DNA from: Cephalotrichum gorgonifer | Lineage: Eukaryota; Ascomycota; Sordariomycetes; Microascales; Microascaceae | DNA length: 64,000 nucleotides | Direction: 5' to 3' | Assembly (NCBI GenBank): GCA_900312665.1 | Contig: ONZQ02000003.1 | Span: 764,648 to 828,647 of the forward strand | Part shown: piece after piece, positions 22,447-33,307 of the stretch | Layout of the letters: each line of letters starts with the position of its first letter | Numbering within the stretch: position 1 is the first letter of the stretch | Made by a program: the position numbers and the translations under genes | The notes under the pieces: model-generated | What the model was told of the DNA's origin: nothing | The model's input: only the letters and a program-made list of their open reading frames with translations | Databases searched by the model: none

Positions 22447-23651
22447 ATGGCCGACTTGAAAGAGATCCTCGTCATCGGCGGCACGGGTGCCCAAGGCATA
22501 CCCGTTGTTAAAGGTAATGAGTTTAAAGGCCAAGAAAACCACGACAATTTAGCTAACACAAATTTCAGCCCTCGCTGAGAGCGGCCGATACCGCGTCAGG
22601 GTCTTAACCCGCAGTACCGAGTCTTCCCGCGCGAAGCAGCTCGCAGCTCTCCCAAATGTGGCCCTAATCCAAGGCACCCAAGACAACCAGCAAGACCTGC
22701 ACAGGGCGTTCCGAGGCGTCTACGGCGCCTGGGTGAACACGGACGGCTTCACTCTGGGAGAGAAGGATGAACTCTTCTACGGCATCAGGGCTTATGAGAT
22801 TGCCAGGTCCGAAGGTGTGCAGCACTATGTCTGGGCGAATATTGAATACGCCTTGGAAATCGCCAGCTTTGATGAGAAATACCACTGCGGCCATATGGAC
22901 GGCAAGGGTAGGGTTGGAAAGTTCATCCTCGCACTGGGGCAAGAGGGAATGAAGAGCACGGTTTTTAGCACCGGCCCATACATGGACATGCTCATAGATG
23001 GACTGTTCGTGCCTGCCGAGCAGCCAGATGGGTCCTTTGTGTGGGCTAATTCAGCCAGTAAGTTCTCGTCAGCCGTTCTATAGAAAATCTCCCCTTACGT
23101 GTGTTTTGTCCTCCTACCTTGTTGCACCGTGCTGATTTCTTGACTCAGAGGATGGGAAGGTCCCGTTGATAGCCCTTGACGACGTCGGCATCTACAACCT
23201 CTGGATTTTTGACAACCCCTCCGAGTCGGCAGGTCTAGACCTCTCGGTCATGACGGATGAGGTCAGCTTCGACGACATTGCTAGGACCTTCACCGATATC
23301 ACGGGAAAGCAAGGCCTCCATAAGTCTATCCCATTTGAGGCATACGCGGACATTGCGGAGCCTTATCCGGGTGCAGCTGTCAACTGGGCTCTTGGTCCAG
23401 ATGCGGTTCGGGATGACTCGGTTATGAGTTGGAGAGAGAACTTCGATGCCTGGTGGCGATACTGGGGAGGGGGAGTCTCAAAGCCACGGGACCGAGCACT
23501 CCTGGATCGCATACATCCCAAGCGCATCAAGAGCCTGGCAGAATGGATGGAGCGGGTCGGATATGATGGGAAGAAGAGGGGTAGTATCTTGAAAATGGTT
23601 GAAGACTGGGGTATTAAGCAGGGAGCTCAGGTGGGCAAGGTAGGCGCTTGA
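22447..23651 (+). CDS. NmrA-like NAD(P)-binding protein, 352 aa
   Basis: Model join(22447..22513,22569..23057,23149..23651); donors GTAATG and GTAAGT, and phases agree. The N-terminal dinucleotide-binding motif is VIGGTGAQGIPVVKAL (about 10-25), the GGTGxQG form of NmrA/HSCARG-type atypical short-chain dehydrogenases. Typical later segments are present: SEGVQHYVWANIEYA, GHMDGKGRVGKFI and DVGIYNLWIFDNP. Members act as NAD(P)+/NAD(P)H sensors linked to nitrogen or redox control, or as isoflavone-reductase-like enzymes; the active-site Tyr-Lys pair of classical SDRs is not evident. It may be a redox-sensing partner for the divergent Zn2Cys6 regulator, or an enzyme of a small pathway. A TATA box at 22313 supports the start. 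Confidence 0.85.
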
Positions 23652-24681
23652 ACACCCTCATCGATCAAGCCCAGAGCTCTGGGCCTCGTCTTTGATGAGT
23701 ACTCGGGGATGAAGGTCGTTTTCTACGGTGGCACAACTGCGCACACAGGTATTTAGTACTCTTCCTGTTACGAGTCCTAGGCTTAACACGATCTGGTTGC
23801 TTCCAAGTATTTGCCACCTTAAAGCCCTGACCCTACTCCTGACTACTGATACCAACAGATTCGCCCTGGTGTGGCCCTGGTGCGGCCCTGGTGCGGCCGC
23901 AATACGCTGGGACATTGACGCCCAACTGATCAAGGGGAACCTTGACGTATGAAGACTTGATGCATGAGATAGGCGTCATGAATTTGGTTATAGTTTTGTG
24001 GGAGCGATGTGATGTGCAGCTCGAAGTCGTGCCATTGCCACCCGACTTTTCAACCTAAAACTCGGCCTTCTTGGTAGCCTTTTTCCTCTGTTTCATCATC
24101 AAACCACGAGCCGGTAGATTCAGGCCGCGAACATGATAACGGTGCCTGTATTCATTCTCCCAAATTACGTTCCCGAGGGAGTCGTTGCTCCCGGTGTACT
24201 AGCCAACGCGGCAGTCACCGCCGGTTGTTTCGGGTTGAGGGAATGGTTCCCGCCCGCATGCTCTGTTAGTAGGTGGCAAGGAATTCTCCGCAGGTGTATT
24301 TGAAATCCGAGTCTAGTGATAGTAGCTCCATGCCGGAAGTCACTAAAACGAGTAGATTTAACAGACAATGCACGACATTGCTACATTTTGTGTCTCCAAC
24401 ATATTGAATTATGATCCTATATACAACTCCCAAGTCTTCATGCGTCCCGTGCTCGCTAGAAGCAAATCCAAAACCGATATTCGTACTCACTCAAATGTAT
24501 CAGTTCTAACAGCCGTGGCAATACATTCGTGTACTTGTGCTCCCACTTGCCCGGGCTATACCATCGCCTAACATAAGATGCTCTCTATATATCAGCTCTC
24601 CATCTACCCGCCCTTTTCACGCCACGAGACCCTCAACTCCGCCCGTTGTCCCGTCCTTCGGACCATCCTAGGTCTAATAGA
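23652..24681. other. Convergent intergenic region, no gene seen
   Basis: About 1 kb between the 3' ends of the NmrA-like and F-box genes. Only short frames without motifs occur. A short direct repeat (TGGTGCGGCC-like) is visible near 23876-23900 and is probably incidental. Confidence 0.5.
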
Positions 24682-26397
24682 CTATGCCGATGCGATATTT
24701 ATGTGAACGGTATGGCCAGGATCTATGTTAATACTAGCGTAGGTCTCATCTCCGGTGTCGGAATCGTCGGTCCAATCCTCTATGTCGGACCCCGTGTCGG
24801 AGTCAGTGTCGTTACCGTCGTCGATATCCCTCCCTTCCATCTTCTCTACCTCCTCAACCTGATGAATTGAAACCTCGTGGAGGATACGCTCCCTCAACTC
24901 TAGGTGGCCGTAAACGAATCCACACCTCTCGAGGTCCTCCTCCGGGAAGCGGCCGATCTCGACCCCTAGCCTGCTCATGCCGGATCCGTGTTTTGCCACG
25001 ACGGTTACCCATGCCTTCTTTGTCGTCGGGGTAATTCCCAACTCCCAGGTACCTTTCCAGGCCAGGGTAGTGACACGGTCCGTCACCTGATAGCGAAAGA
25101 TGGCGGCGTGTCGCCCACGACGGTCCCACACCTCCATGACCCTGAGGCTCGGCATGAACCACGCCGCACGCGCCGCAGACTGGAGAAGCTTGTTGACGAC
25201 TGCGTCTGACTCGGAAGTCAAGACTGTCGATGTCAGGGCCAATGATGTGAGGGATGACCACCTATCATCGCTGTCGGCAGGCAAAAGTTGGCTGGGAAAC
25301 AGCCCGAAGAAGTCCACGGCATCGATAAGGAATGAGATGGAGAGGTCTTCCAGATCGGTACTTCTGTCGAAGACGGAATCCACGAGGTCACTGACTTTGG
25401 CCCCCGAGGCCGTGATGCCTCTTCGTTGGTGGAAAGCGGTGTCGGACTCGGCGAAGATAGTCAGGTTCTTCACCGACGCGGGAAGAGACTGCTGGAGAAT
25501 CAGTGCCGCTTCGTGACTCCAGGCACGGTCCTGACGCGGGCTTGCGTGACACCATCGCTCCCAGTGGACGTCCCTGACCCGCGGGAGGACCGTGAGGAGA
25601 CGCCCCATCATCATTGGAGACAGATTTCGGAAGTAGCGCAGGCGCACCAGTAGCTTCGTGACGACTGCTGCCGTCGCGAACTCCCGAGAATGGTGCTCGA
25701 GAGGCAGAAGGCCGCCGAAGTCCAGGCGTAAGCTCGGATCTCCGACCAGCCTCCGCATGGCCCAGTTCCAGTTGCTCTCTTCGCCGGGCGGAGGCGCTCG
25801 GAACTCCTCCAATAGCTCGACGTCGGGATCCCTCCGGGCGTCATAAGTTCCCGACTCCAGAAATTTTGAATATAAACGGTTGGTTTCTCGGCCATTCACA
25901 GGGGCGAGGCCGCCTAGGAACCGGACGGTAGATTCAACTGGAGAGTAGGCCCCAAGCTCTAGGGTAAGCCCCTGACCCCCGCCATCCTCCTTGATATCCC
26001 ACTTAGACAGCGCTAGCAGGAGATCCCGCAGTGCATATGTCATTCTCTTCTGGGATATCCTCTTGGCATCGTAGAGAGCGGTCGAGTTTGGGTCTAGCTC
26101 GAGCGATGACAACGCCTCAGCCGGGCCGGGAAGCTGGACCGTCAGGGCGATGTGCTTGACGAACCTCCGCCTGTTGGTGCTGGGGTCTAAGTAGATTTCG
26201 AAGTCGCCGAGGTCGGTGTGGGCGAGTAAGAGGTTGCGGAACGTCATGCTCTCAAAGAAGTCCCGCCAGTATTCGCAAACTGAGGCATAAGCAGCCAGGC
26301 CGCGTGTCGATCCGTCATCGCTGGAGTGATGTTTTACGACCTCCGCTAGGATCTCGTCTAGCACATCCCGTGGCAAATGAGCCAACATCACCATCAT
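24682..26397 (-). CDS. F-box-like protein, 571 aa
   Basis: Single frame starting MMVMLAHLPRDVLDEILAEV: the first 45 residues have the LP-x-[DE]-[VL]-x-x-x-I pattern of an F-box, followed by CEYWRDFFESMTFRNLLL, where fungal F-box proteins place the second and third helices. F-box proteins recruit substrates to SCF ubiquitin ligases through Skp1. The middle (about 60-500) resembles a large family of variable fungal F-box proteins, with LRYFRNLSPMMMGRLLTVLPRVRDVHW and a DFFGLFPSQ-type segment and no canonical LRR spacing. The C-terminus is strongly acidic with Asp/Ser/Thr repeats (about 535-557). The substrate is unknown. It opens the accessory block that continues with STAND-, AAA- and ankyrin-type genes. 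Confidence 0.75.
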   Translation of the reverse strand: MMVMLAHLPRDVLDEILAEVVKHHSSDDGSTRGLAAYASVCEYWRDFFESMTFRNLLLAHTDLGDFEIYLDPSTNRRRFVKHIALTVQLPGPAEALSSLELDPNSTALYDAKRISQKRMTYALRDLLLALSKWDIKEDGGGQGLTLELGAYSPVESTVRFLGGLAPVNGRETNRLYSKFLESGTYDARRDPDVELLEEFRAPPPGEESNWNWAMRRLVGDPSLRLDFGGLLPLEHHSREFATAAVVTKLLVRLRYFRNLSPMMMGRLLTVLPRVRDVHWERWCHASPRQDRAWSHEAALILQQSLPASVKNLTIFAESDTAFHQRRGITASGAKVSDLVDSVFDRSTDLEDLSISFLIDAVDFFGLFPSQLLPADSDDRWSSLTSLALTSTVLTSESDAVVNKLLQSAARAAWFMPSLRVMEVWDRRGRHAAIFRYQVTDRVTTLAWKGTWELGITPTTKKAWVTVVAKHGSGMSRLGVEIGRFPEEDLERCGFVYGHLELRERILHEVSIHQVEEVEKMEGRDIDDGNDTDSDTGSDIEDWTDDSDTGDETYASINIDPGHTVHINIASA

Positions 26398-27116
26398 GAC
26401 GATCGCGTTAGAAAGTGGAAGAAGCCAACAAGTTCCCGGAAGAGCTGAAGCCAGAGTGGGTCGAAAATGTTAAAGCGAGGATGCCTTGAAGATTTCGAGG
26501 TAAGAGAGCAGTGCAGTGAAGCGATAAGCCCAAAAGCCGGAACGACAAGGAATAGCGGCGATATGGAAGAGCGCTGAGAATGGAAGAGGTGAAATTCCAA
26601 ATGGCTAGGAATAGGATGACAAAAAAGAAGACAGGAAAGTCAAACTGGGAGAGAAATTCATTGCAAGGGCCATGGTCAGGTCATGAGAAGGCTCTCCTCG
26701 ATGGTTTATTAAGGTTAATTGCAAGGAAGTTTTGCAAATATAATCTAGTCACGGGAAATCACGCCTCTAGTTCCGCGACTCTTCCTTTTTTGGTTTAGGG
26801 TTCACAGCACATGAACTCTTCCTCCTCCTATATGATATTTTGTTTTGGTAGGGATTTAGACTCGCCTTTCTTCGCCGTCTCGGTGAGTCACGTATGACCT
26901 GGTCTGCGAACTCGGCAAAGTCTACACTGTGGATTATGATTGTTCTACTTTAGCATATACGAACATGCTTCCACAGTAGTCTTCCACTTGTGTAAAGTTC
27001 CTCTAACATAATCCTTGGCCACCTTATCCCCTAGCCCAGAATTGAAGAAAATAGGGGGGATGCCAACCTAGCCCGGCCTCCCCCATATGATAGACTTTGT
27101 GTACTAAGCTGCGGTT
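26398..27116. other. Intergenic, no gene seen
   Basis: About 720 bp between the F-box start and the stop of the STAND-like gene. It is AT-rich in part, with only short frames. It presumably carries the F-box promoter. Confidence 0.5.
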
Positions 27117-29204
27117 CTACTGTGTAATCTCTCCTTGCTTGGCCGTATGTATAATTACAGAGTCCTTCCTCTTCTGACCGAGGTCCACCTTCTCCAAGGG
27201 GAAAACTAGGGCATTAGCAACAGCCAGAACCTGAACCTTAGCCTGCGCCTCTTCCACCAGGTAGGCCATAGTCTCTAGTATCTTCTCCCGGTGATCCGCC
27301 GACTCAGAATCCTTGTCTGATATCACCTGGCACCAATCTACGCGGTCCAAGACGATAGAGACGGTCTTCCCGGACGAACCAAGCATGTTCAGCGTCTTCA
27401 GTGCAACAGCCCTCAGACGTGAGTGGCGCCCGGGTCTGGTGGTTTCCTTCTGGTACTTCCGGAGCTCGTTGCGGAGCTCGGTGTATCCTGCCTCGTCGCC
27501 ATGTAGAACTTGTTTGTTTGACTCGAGGAGCTGGAGGAGGATAGAAGATAGAACTTGAGGGAGCAGGTCGCCTGGACGGATGCCGAGCACGTAGTACGCG
27601 CCAGCGTTGTCGACGCTATTCGAATTCTGAATGCTAGAGATCATATCGAAGGCTATAGGCGATAACCAGCACCAGTTCGAGGCCTGGATAGAGTGGTGAT
27701 TGTGGCCGGCCAGAACGAGCATGCACGAGTGCTTGGAAGTGCTCCACTGGTGGTAGGTAGGCAACTGTTTGAACATGGCCAGCTCCTTGGCGTCTCGCAT
27801 ATCCTGCAGAAAGGGTGATATCTCTCTGCAGGCGAACGGGAGGTGGTGGTTGATCCTTCTGACCTCTTCTTGCACGGAGTACGTTTTCTGGCCAAGTAGT
27901 TCCTTTATCTCCTCCAGCCGAGCTGAGTCATGGCCATCCTGTAATTCTATCTCAAGACACCATAACTTAGCGTTTATAGGGGAGAGGACAGATTTCGTTT
28001 CCAGGTGTAAAACCCTTAGTCCACTTACCTTTGACTTGCTGTCGTAGCTCTTTATTCTGACTGTTTAGGTCTAGTTTGCCCAAGTCAGGCTACTTGAATT
28101 CAAAGATTGAAAATGATGGCGTTAACGACTAGGCTAGGATTCAAACCTTCGAGTTGCTTGCTTTGTTTATCGTTTTGTTGCCTTATGACGTAGACATTCT
28201 TGTTCAGCAGATCCTCACACACACAACGCATGGCTGCCAGCGTGGCTCGGACTTCTGCGGCTTTCTCCTCCATGCCAGATGGCCTTGCTAGAGCCCTGGC
28301 CCACCGCACTGAAGTGCCATTTCCCGTTAGCTAAGGTGAAGGAATCCCCCCCCAAGAAGTTTGTACTCTGGTCATTGCGGTCTTACTGAAGGTTCCTTGG
28401 GTGTAAAACTTGGCCGCGGCCATGCAAAATGTAGTGAAGCTTTTGTACGTCTTGATAATCATCGTCTGCAGTAGCTGATCTAACTCATGGTCATCTCTAT
28501 AGATATTCGCGTATACCCTTAGTCCAGGGAGGCTGTCATTGATCTCGGCAAAGGTGGCAGAAATCTGGTTTTCCATGGAGTCTCGGCTAGCCGCGACCTA
28601 GGAAAGAATTATTATTATGACTGCGTTTAACATGCACTTGGGAATGGGGCGAATTGAGGAAGCAGCGGGCGTGGGCATTGCGTACAAAAGGTAGGAGGTA
28701 CGAACATACCGCTAAGAGAAACGAGATCACGCCGACGGCCATCCCGCCATAAGGCGCCGCGGCATCCTGGACGAGTTGGAGTATGGGAGAGAGGTCACGA
28801 AAGACTTGGGACGCTGTAGTGGCGAGCTCCCGTGACTCCTGGGCGAACCGACGAACCCCGACCTCATTAGAGGCTTCAAAGTCGTGCTTGATGCCCTTGG
28901 CATCCTCCCAGAACGCGTGGAATTCGTCGAAGGTCCTGAACTGGAGTGCCGACTTCTCCGTGGCGGTGAATCTGCCGCTAGACTCTACCAGCCGGCAGAA
29001 GGCGGCTTGCTGTTCCTCCGATTGCTTCACTTCGGCACTTTGAATGGCAGCCAGGTCTTTAGGTCAGCAATCTGCTCGGGCTAGCTTTATCAAGGGTTGA
29101 AGGATAGTATACAGATTCTCTTCCGTGAGTTGCACACGTATTTTGATCGTCTGTTTGGAATCTGAAAGGGTATCAAATCCCTGCTGAGAATGGCCTGTTG
29201 TCAT
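27117..29204 (-). CDS. STAND/NACHT-like helical protein with degenerate P-loop; possible nonsense codon near 5' end
   Basis: The exons I can join are 29066..28710, 28597..28387, 28308..28147, 28070..28029 and 27946..27117 (minus), about 520 aa in one phase. The N-terminal helical region (FDEFHAFWEDAKG, ...AAPYGGMAVGVISFLLA, YRDDHELDQLL) resembles the N-terminal domains preceding NACHT modules in fungal STAND proteins. A coiled coil (KQLEDLNSQNKELRQQVK) spans exons 3-5. Then comes an NTPase-like part with a Walker-B-like strand IVLDRVDWC, but the expected P-loop position reads LAGHNHHSIQASNW with no GKS/T. The 5' end is unsettled: an ATG at 29204 is in frame but a TGA at 29066-29064 intervenes, so either a small intron removes it (for example a GTATAC donor with CAAAG acceptor) or the allele is broken. 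Function unknown; possibly heterokaryon-incompatibility or immunity related. Confidence 0.6.
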
Positions 29205-30304
29205 TATGCAGCGTGGGGATTCTAAAAAGGTACGGCGGCTGTCCTGGAGTTATAAACAGGCTCTTGCTCATAAGAAATGGTATTAGTAGATAAGAGTGAG
29301 TCCTACCGGAAGACTCTCAGTTGCGAACTAAGCCCAGGGAAGAATACCAGAACTAATGAGAGCGGTTGCCTATTTTTACATAATTATGGGAGGGGAACTC
29401 GCACATATCGTCCGCAAGCTCATTGGACATGATATCTGCCAAGTTTCGTTCTTGGTATTTTTTCCTTCCTGAGGAAGGTTTGGACTCTGTATGCAGCATG
29501 AAGTGTGGCTATGGCCCTCGTTACCAACAGGGCTGAGATCATGCGACTGCCTTTGCTAGAAAAAATTGGCTCTCCACCCAACGAGGGAACGGCATACTCC
29601 TGCAGCAAGGGTGCTAAGCTTGCGGATTGGTGTTATCACCTTACGCGCTGTGATGTGGTGTTTGAGAGTGTGGTTACACCAGGTGAGGGGGAAACGACCA
29701 GGCTGGGGCTGAGATGCGTCAATGATACTGTCAGAATCGAGAAGCCAATGTGCCTAATGAATACTAGTCGTTAGGAACACCGGGTCAGGTATCTTTCTCT
29801 TCATTTTGAAACCATATCTTAGTACACCAGTCTTAACTAATAGGTCAGAATCAGCCACTATTTTGGTAGCACATGATTTAAGATACGATATAGTCATGAA
29901 CCGATAACTAATAGCTGCAAGCAGTGATGTGTGAGTACGCCTTTAAGATACTCAAGGAAGAGCTATTACCTACCAGGGCTGTTGGATGTTCCTCCGAAGG
30001 ATTGAGGTGGCGATGAAAAGAACCCTGTAAACAGTCACATTACAGGAGGCTGCATCAAATCGGCAGAAACAAGTGATGGAATTGCCAAATGGGACATTAC
30101 CCCCACCCTGTCTTTTTTTCCACTTCCCATACACAATGCCAGCATAGCCATGTATTTCACATCCCTTACTCGTCATCCTCACACCCTTCAAATTATGAGA
30201 GCCGCTCCTCGGCATAATTTGAGATTGTATCCTAGCCGTCAACGGCACGTATCGATCACAGAAATAGCTAGCATTTTTTTTTTGTCAAATACGGGCTCCC
30301 CAAG
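29205..30304. other. Intergenic between divergent STAND-like and AAA+ genes
   Basis: About 1.1 kb. A 90-codon frame at 29505-29774 has no motif and is not called. A T-tract occurs near 30275. It presumably holds both promoters. Confidence 0.45.
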
Positions 30305-33300
30305 ATGCCAGAATCTACAGCTGACCCGTTATTGTCGGCAAGTTCCCTGCATATCTAACCACTCGCGGTTGAGGGACACAATCTAACAACATCTCCTCCG
30401 CAGTCACTCGTGGATAAACTAGCGCTTTTGGAAGCGAAGTACGCAGACTTGGAGAAAAGGTACGAGGATCTGGCGCAGGAAAATGGTGTGGTAAAGGCGC
30501 CAACTGAAGGTGTCGAGCCTAAGGTATTTCCAGCTTCCCAACCTCACCCATTCAGAAACCGTGGGTTGTTTTAACATTAATATGGTCTCAGAGCGGTCCC
30601 GGCCCAGTTGAATCCGAAGGGGAGAAGGTAGGTTGGACAAGGTGACCGAACGGCTCCGCAGATTGGTACTAGAAAGCTGACTGGCTATGCTGTTATACCG
30701 TCCTGTAGAAGGAATCCGCCTCTCGAGTAAAAATCCTTATCAGCAAGAAGGACCCAAACCAGAACGAGCGAGTCGAAGTTCCCGAGGAGTCCCAGGCCAA
30801 AGAAACCCCTTCCGAGTCTAACCAGTACGCCTTCATTTTGAAGAAGCATCTCCATGAGCCGGGTCCTAACCAGGACAACGATAATTCGGTCATCGACATC
30901 AAGGACCCTCAGCTTTGGGCCCTGCTCAAGTCTCACCTCGAATGGTACCCAGATCACGTTTTCCGTGGCCCGCCAGTCACGCTGCACTCTCCATACGAGG
31001 CGATTGTATACTCCTGGGACGCGCTTAAGGAAGCTGCAAATGAGAAACCTGCCAACGAGGACGACAAACGGGCGCGTGATGACCTTGAACTTCTCTTGGG
31101 GGCGATCGGTGGCGGATCCTCCGGCGATGCCAAATTAGACAACTACTTCAAGGCCCGTGATGTGTACCGTATCAATGACACCATTGCCTTCCAGGACCTG
31201 TGGACCATCTTCCCTCCGGGCACGCTTGTATACGGTACGCCCTTCCAAAAGCAGCATCAGCTGTTCATTGTGCAGGGGCACACAGGAGAAACATGGCCTG
31301 AAGAGGTCCGCCCGCAGCAGTTTAGCCCGTGGAGCATGAGGTGCTGGATATACGACTGGAACGGTGACCGGTTTAAGCGGACGTCAATGAAGATATCCAT
31401 CGAGGTATTTGAGGGACACATGCCTATCACGGCGCTCCCCTTCTTTCCCTTCTATCTGCACCCAGACCAGGAGCAAATAATCGAGAATCTTAAAAGAAGG
31501 GGGGAAGTGTTCAGGAACTTGTGCAGAACCAAGGAAGGGGGCCGGATGTTTGATTACCATGGTCCCGTTATCTTCGATAAGAAGGGCTTTTCAGGAATCC
31601 AAACTGACGATGTTGGTCTTACTTCCCCTCTGGTGCAAAATGGAACCTGCACAGTTTTCGCCAGAACGTACTGATAAGAGTTGCTACAGGACGAGATCGA
31701 CGCCAAACCCAGTTTCAGGCAGACCTCTTTAACTAGGCTAATATTAGGTCTGGGGGCTCGTAAGAGCAGCAGCCTGAGGGCCCCAAAGTCCTCACAGGTA
31801 CGTGGGCGACCCTTGATGCTAGCATACATCACTAGCCCCATATTTAGCTGCTAGTCTCTTTCTAACCCAGCGGCACAGGTCGATAGCAGGGTTATGGTGG
31901 ACTACCAATCTTACTTCCAGTACGGTCCGTCGATTGCGCAGAATGGGTCGCTAGAGCAGATGGCTGAGGATACGGAGTGCATGTGCCTCGAATGTCAGAC
32001 GAGCGCCGTGCTGCGTCGTAAGTACAGAACCGATTTCGACCAACGGGGCCGCCAAGATATCGACGAGGATTGGGTGGATGAACAGCTCATGATCTGCCCC
32101 CCCCGCGTCCTTGGCTACGTCCTAGGCGCCAAGCAATGGGCGCAACTCGAGGTTGACAAAGTCGTCCGACTTCCTCCCAGCGACAACTCGGGCCCGTGGT
32201 CTCGCCTACAGCTGGCCGATGAAGGAGACACGAAGGAGCTGCTGCTCAACCTCGTGAAGAGCCACATCTCATCGTCGTCCGGCGTCAACGATGGAAGCAC
32301 GGGTTTAGAGGTCGATGATATTACTCCAGGCAAGGGGAAGGGCCTCGTAATTCTCCTCTACGGTTAGGCGCGCCAATCCTTTCTTTCTTGTGATTTAACG
32401 AGACTCTTGCCTGTCTTAGTCGAGTACTGATATTTTAAACAGGGCCGCCTGGCGTGGGCAAGACGTCCACGGCTGAGACGATCGCTGCAGCGAGCTCGAA
32501 GCCGCTGTTTTCAATCAGCGTCGCGGACGTCGGCACTAAGGCTACAAATGTTGAGGCGAATCTGGCCAAGATCTTTTCGTTGGCTACTTCTTGGCAAGCC
32601 ATCCTTCTGATGTAAGTGATTTTATGTCAAGGTTAATTGCGTTTCCATGTATATCCTCTAGTGTACAGTTTCGTCCAGTCGACTATTCTAGAGGTTCCTA
32701 ACAAGTCATTTGTTGAGTTGACAGAGACGAGGCGGATGTCTTTCTGGAAAGCCGTGGAAGAGTTAGCATGTCGACCGAGAAGAACGCGCTGGTCTCAGGT
32801 TAGCCACACACATCCACCCCCATACTCAAGCCCCAATCCATGCACTAATGGACCACGCGGCGCGCAATATTAGTCTTCCTCCGGGTGTTAGAGTACTATC
32901 AGGGCATCATGTTCCTCACGACCAACCAGATCAAGCAGTTCGACATCGCAATCCCGTCACGCATCCACATCGCGATCAAGTATGACCAGCTGACGAACAG
33001 CCAGATGGAGGCCATTTTCCGGGGCTTCCTCGATCCCTTGGAGAGCAAGGGCATGATCACGGATTACAAGGGTATGCTGGGCTGGCTCAAAGAAGACGTG
33101 TACTACGAGAAATTCGACGGCCGGCAGATCCGTAATCTCGTGACGACGGCGCTGGGACTGGCTCGCGCCGACTCTAAGGAGGGCAGTAAGCCTGTGTTAA
33201 CTAAGAGGCACATGATGCTCGCGTTCCGGAACTGTAAGAGTTTCAAGGATGAGTGGCTGTTGCAGTACAATTCGTACATGCAGGACCAGAAGATGCGGCC

Positions 33301-33307
33301 AATGTGA
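30305..33307 (+). pseudogene. AAA+ ATPase with DUF7025-like N-terminal domain, one-base frameshift before Walker B
   Basis: Exons: 30305..30337, 30404..30523, 30592..30627, 30709..31632, 31879..32362, 32443..32612, 32725..32798, 32874..33307. A coiled-coil N-terminus (LALLEAKYADLEKRYEDL) leads into a DUF7025-like region and then the AAA+ core: Walker A GPPGVGKT (after intron 5), Walker B ILLIDEAD (across intron 6), sensor FLTTNQI, SRIHIAIKYDQL and a helical lid. These fungal ATPases are BCS1/spastin-like in core; their substrates are unknown. Between AKIFS and LATSWQAILL the DNA has one extra T at about 32580-32582, so the frame containing Walker A is lost before Walker B; no intron in this stretch repairs it. 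Intron 1 uses a GC donor (GCAAGT). Either this copy is a recent pseudogene or the base is a sequencing error. Confidence 0.75.

Noticed and set aside
23870..23905. Short repeated words (TGGTGCGGCCC-like) as a repeat array
   Set aside because: Only two or three imperfect copies of about 12 bp with no spacer regularity; not a CRISPR array or meaningful minisatellite.
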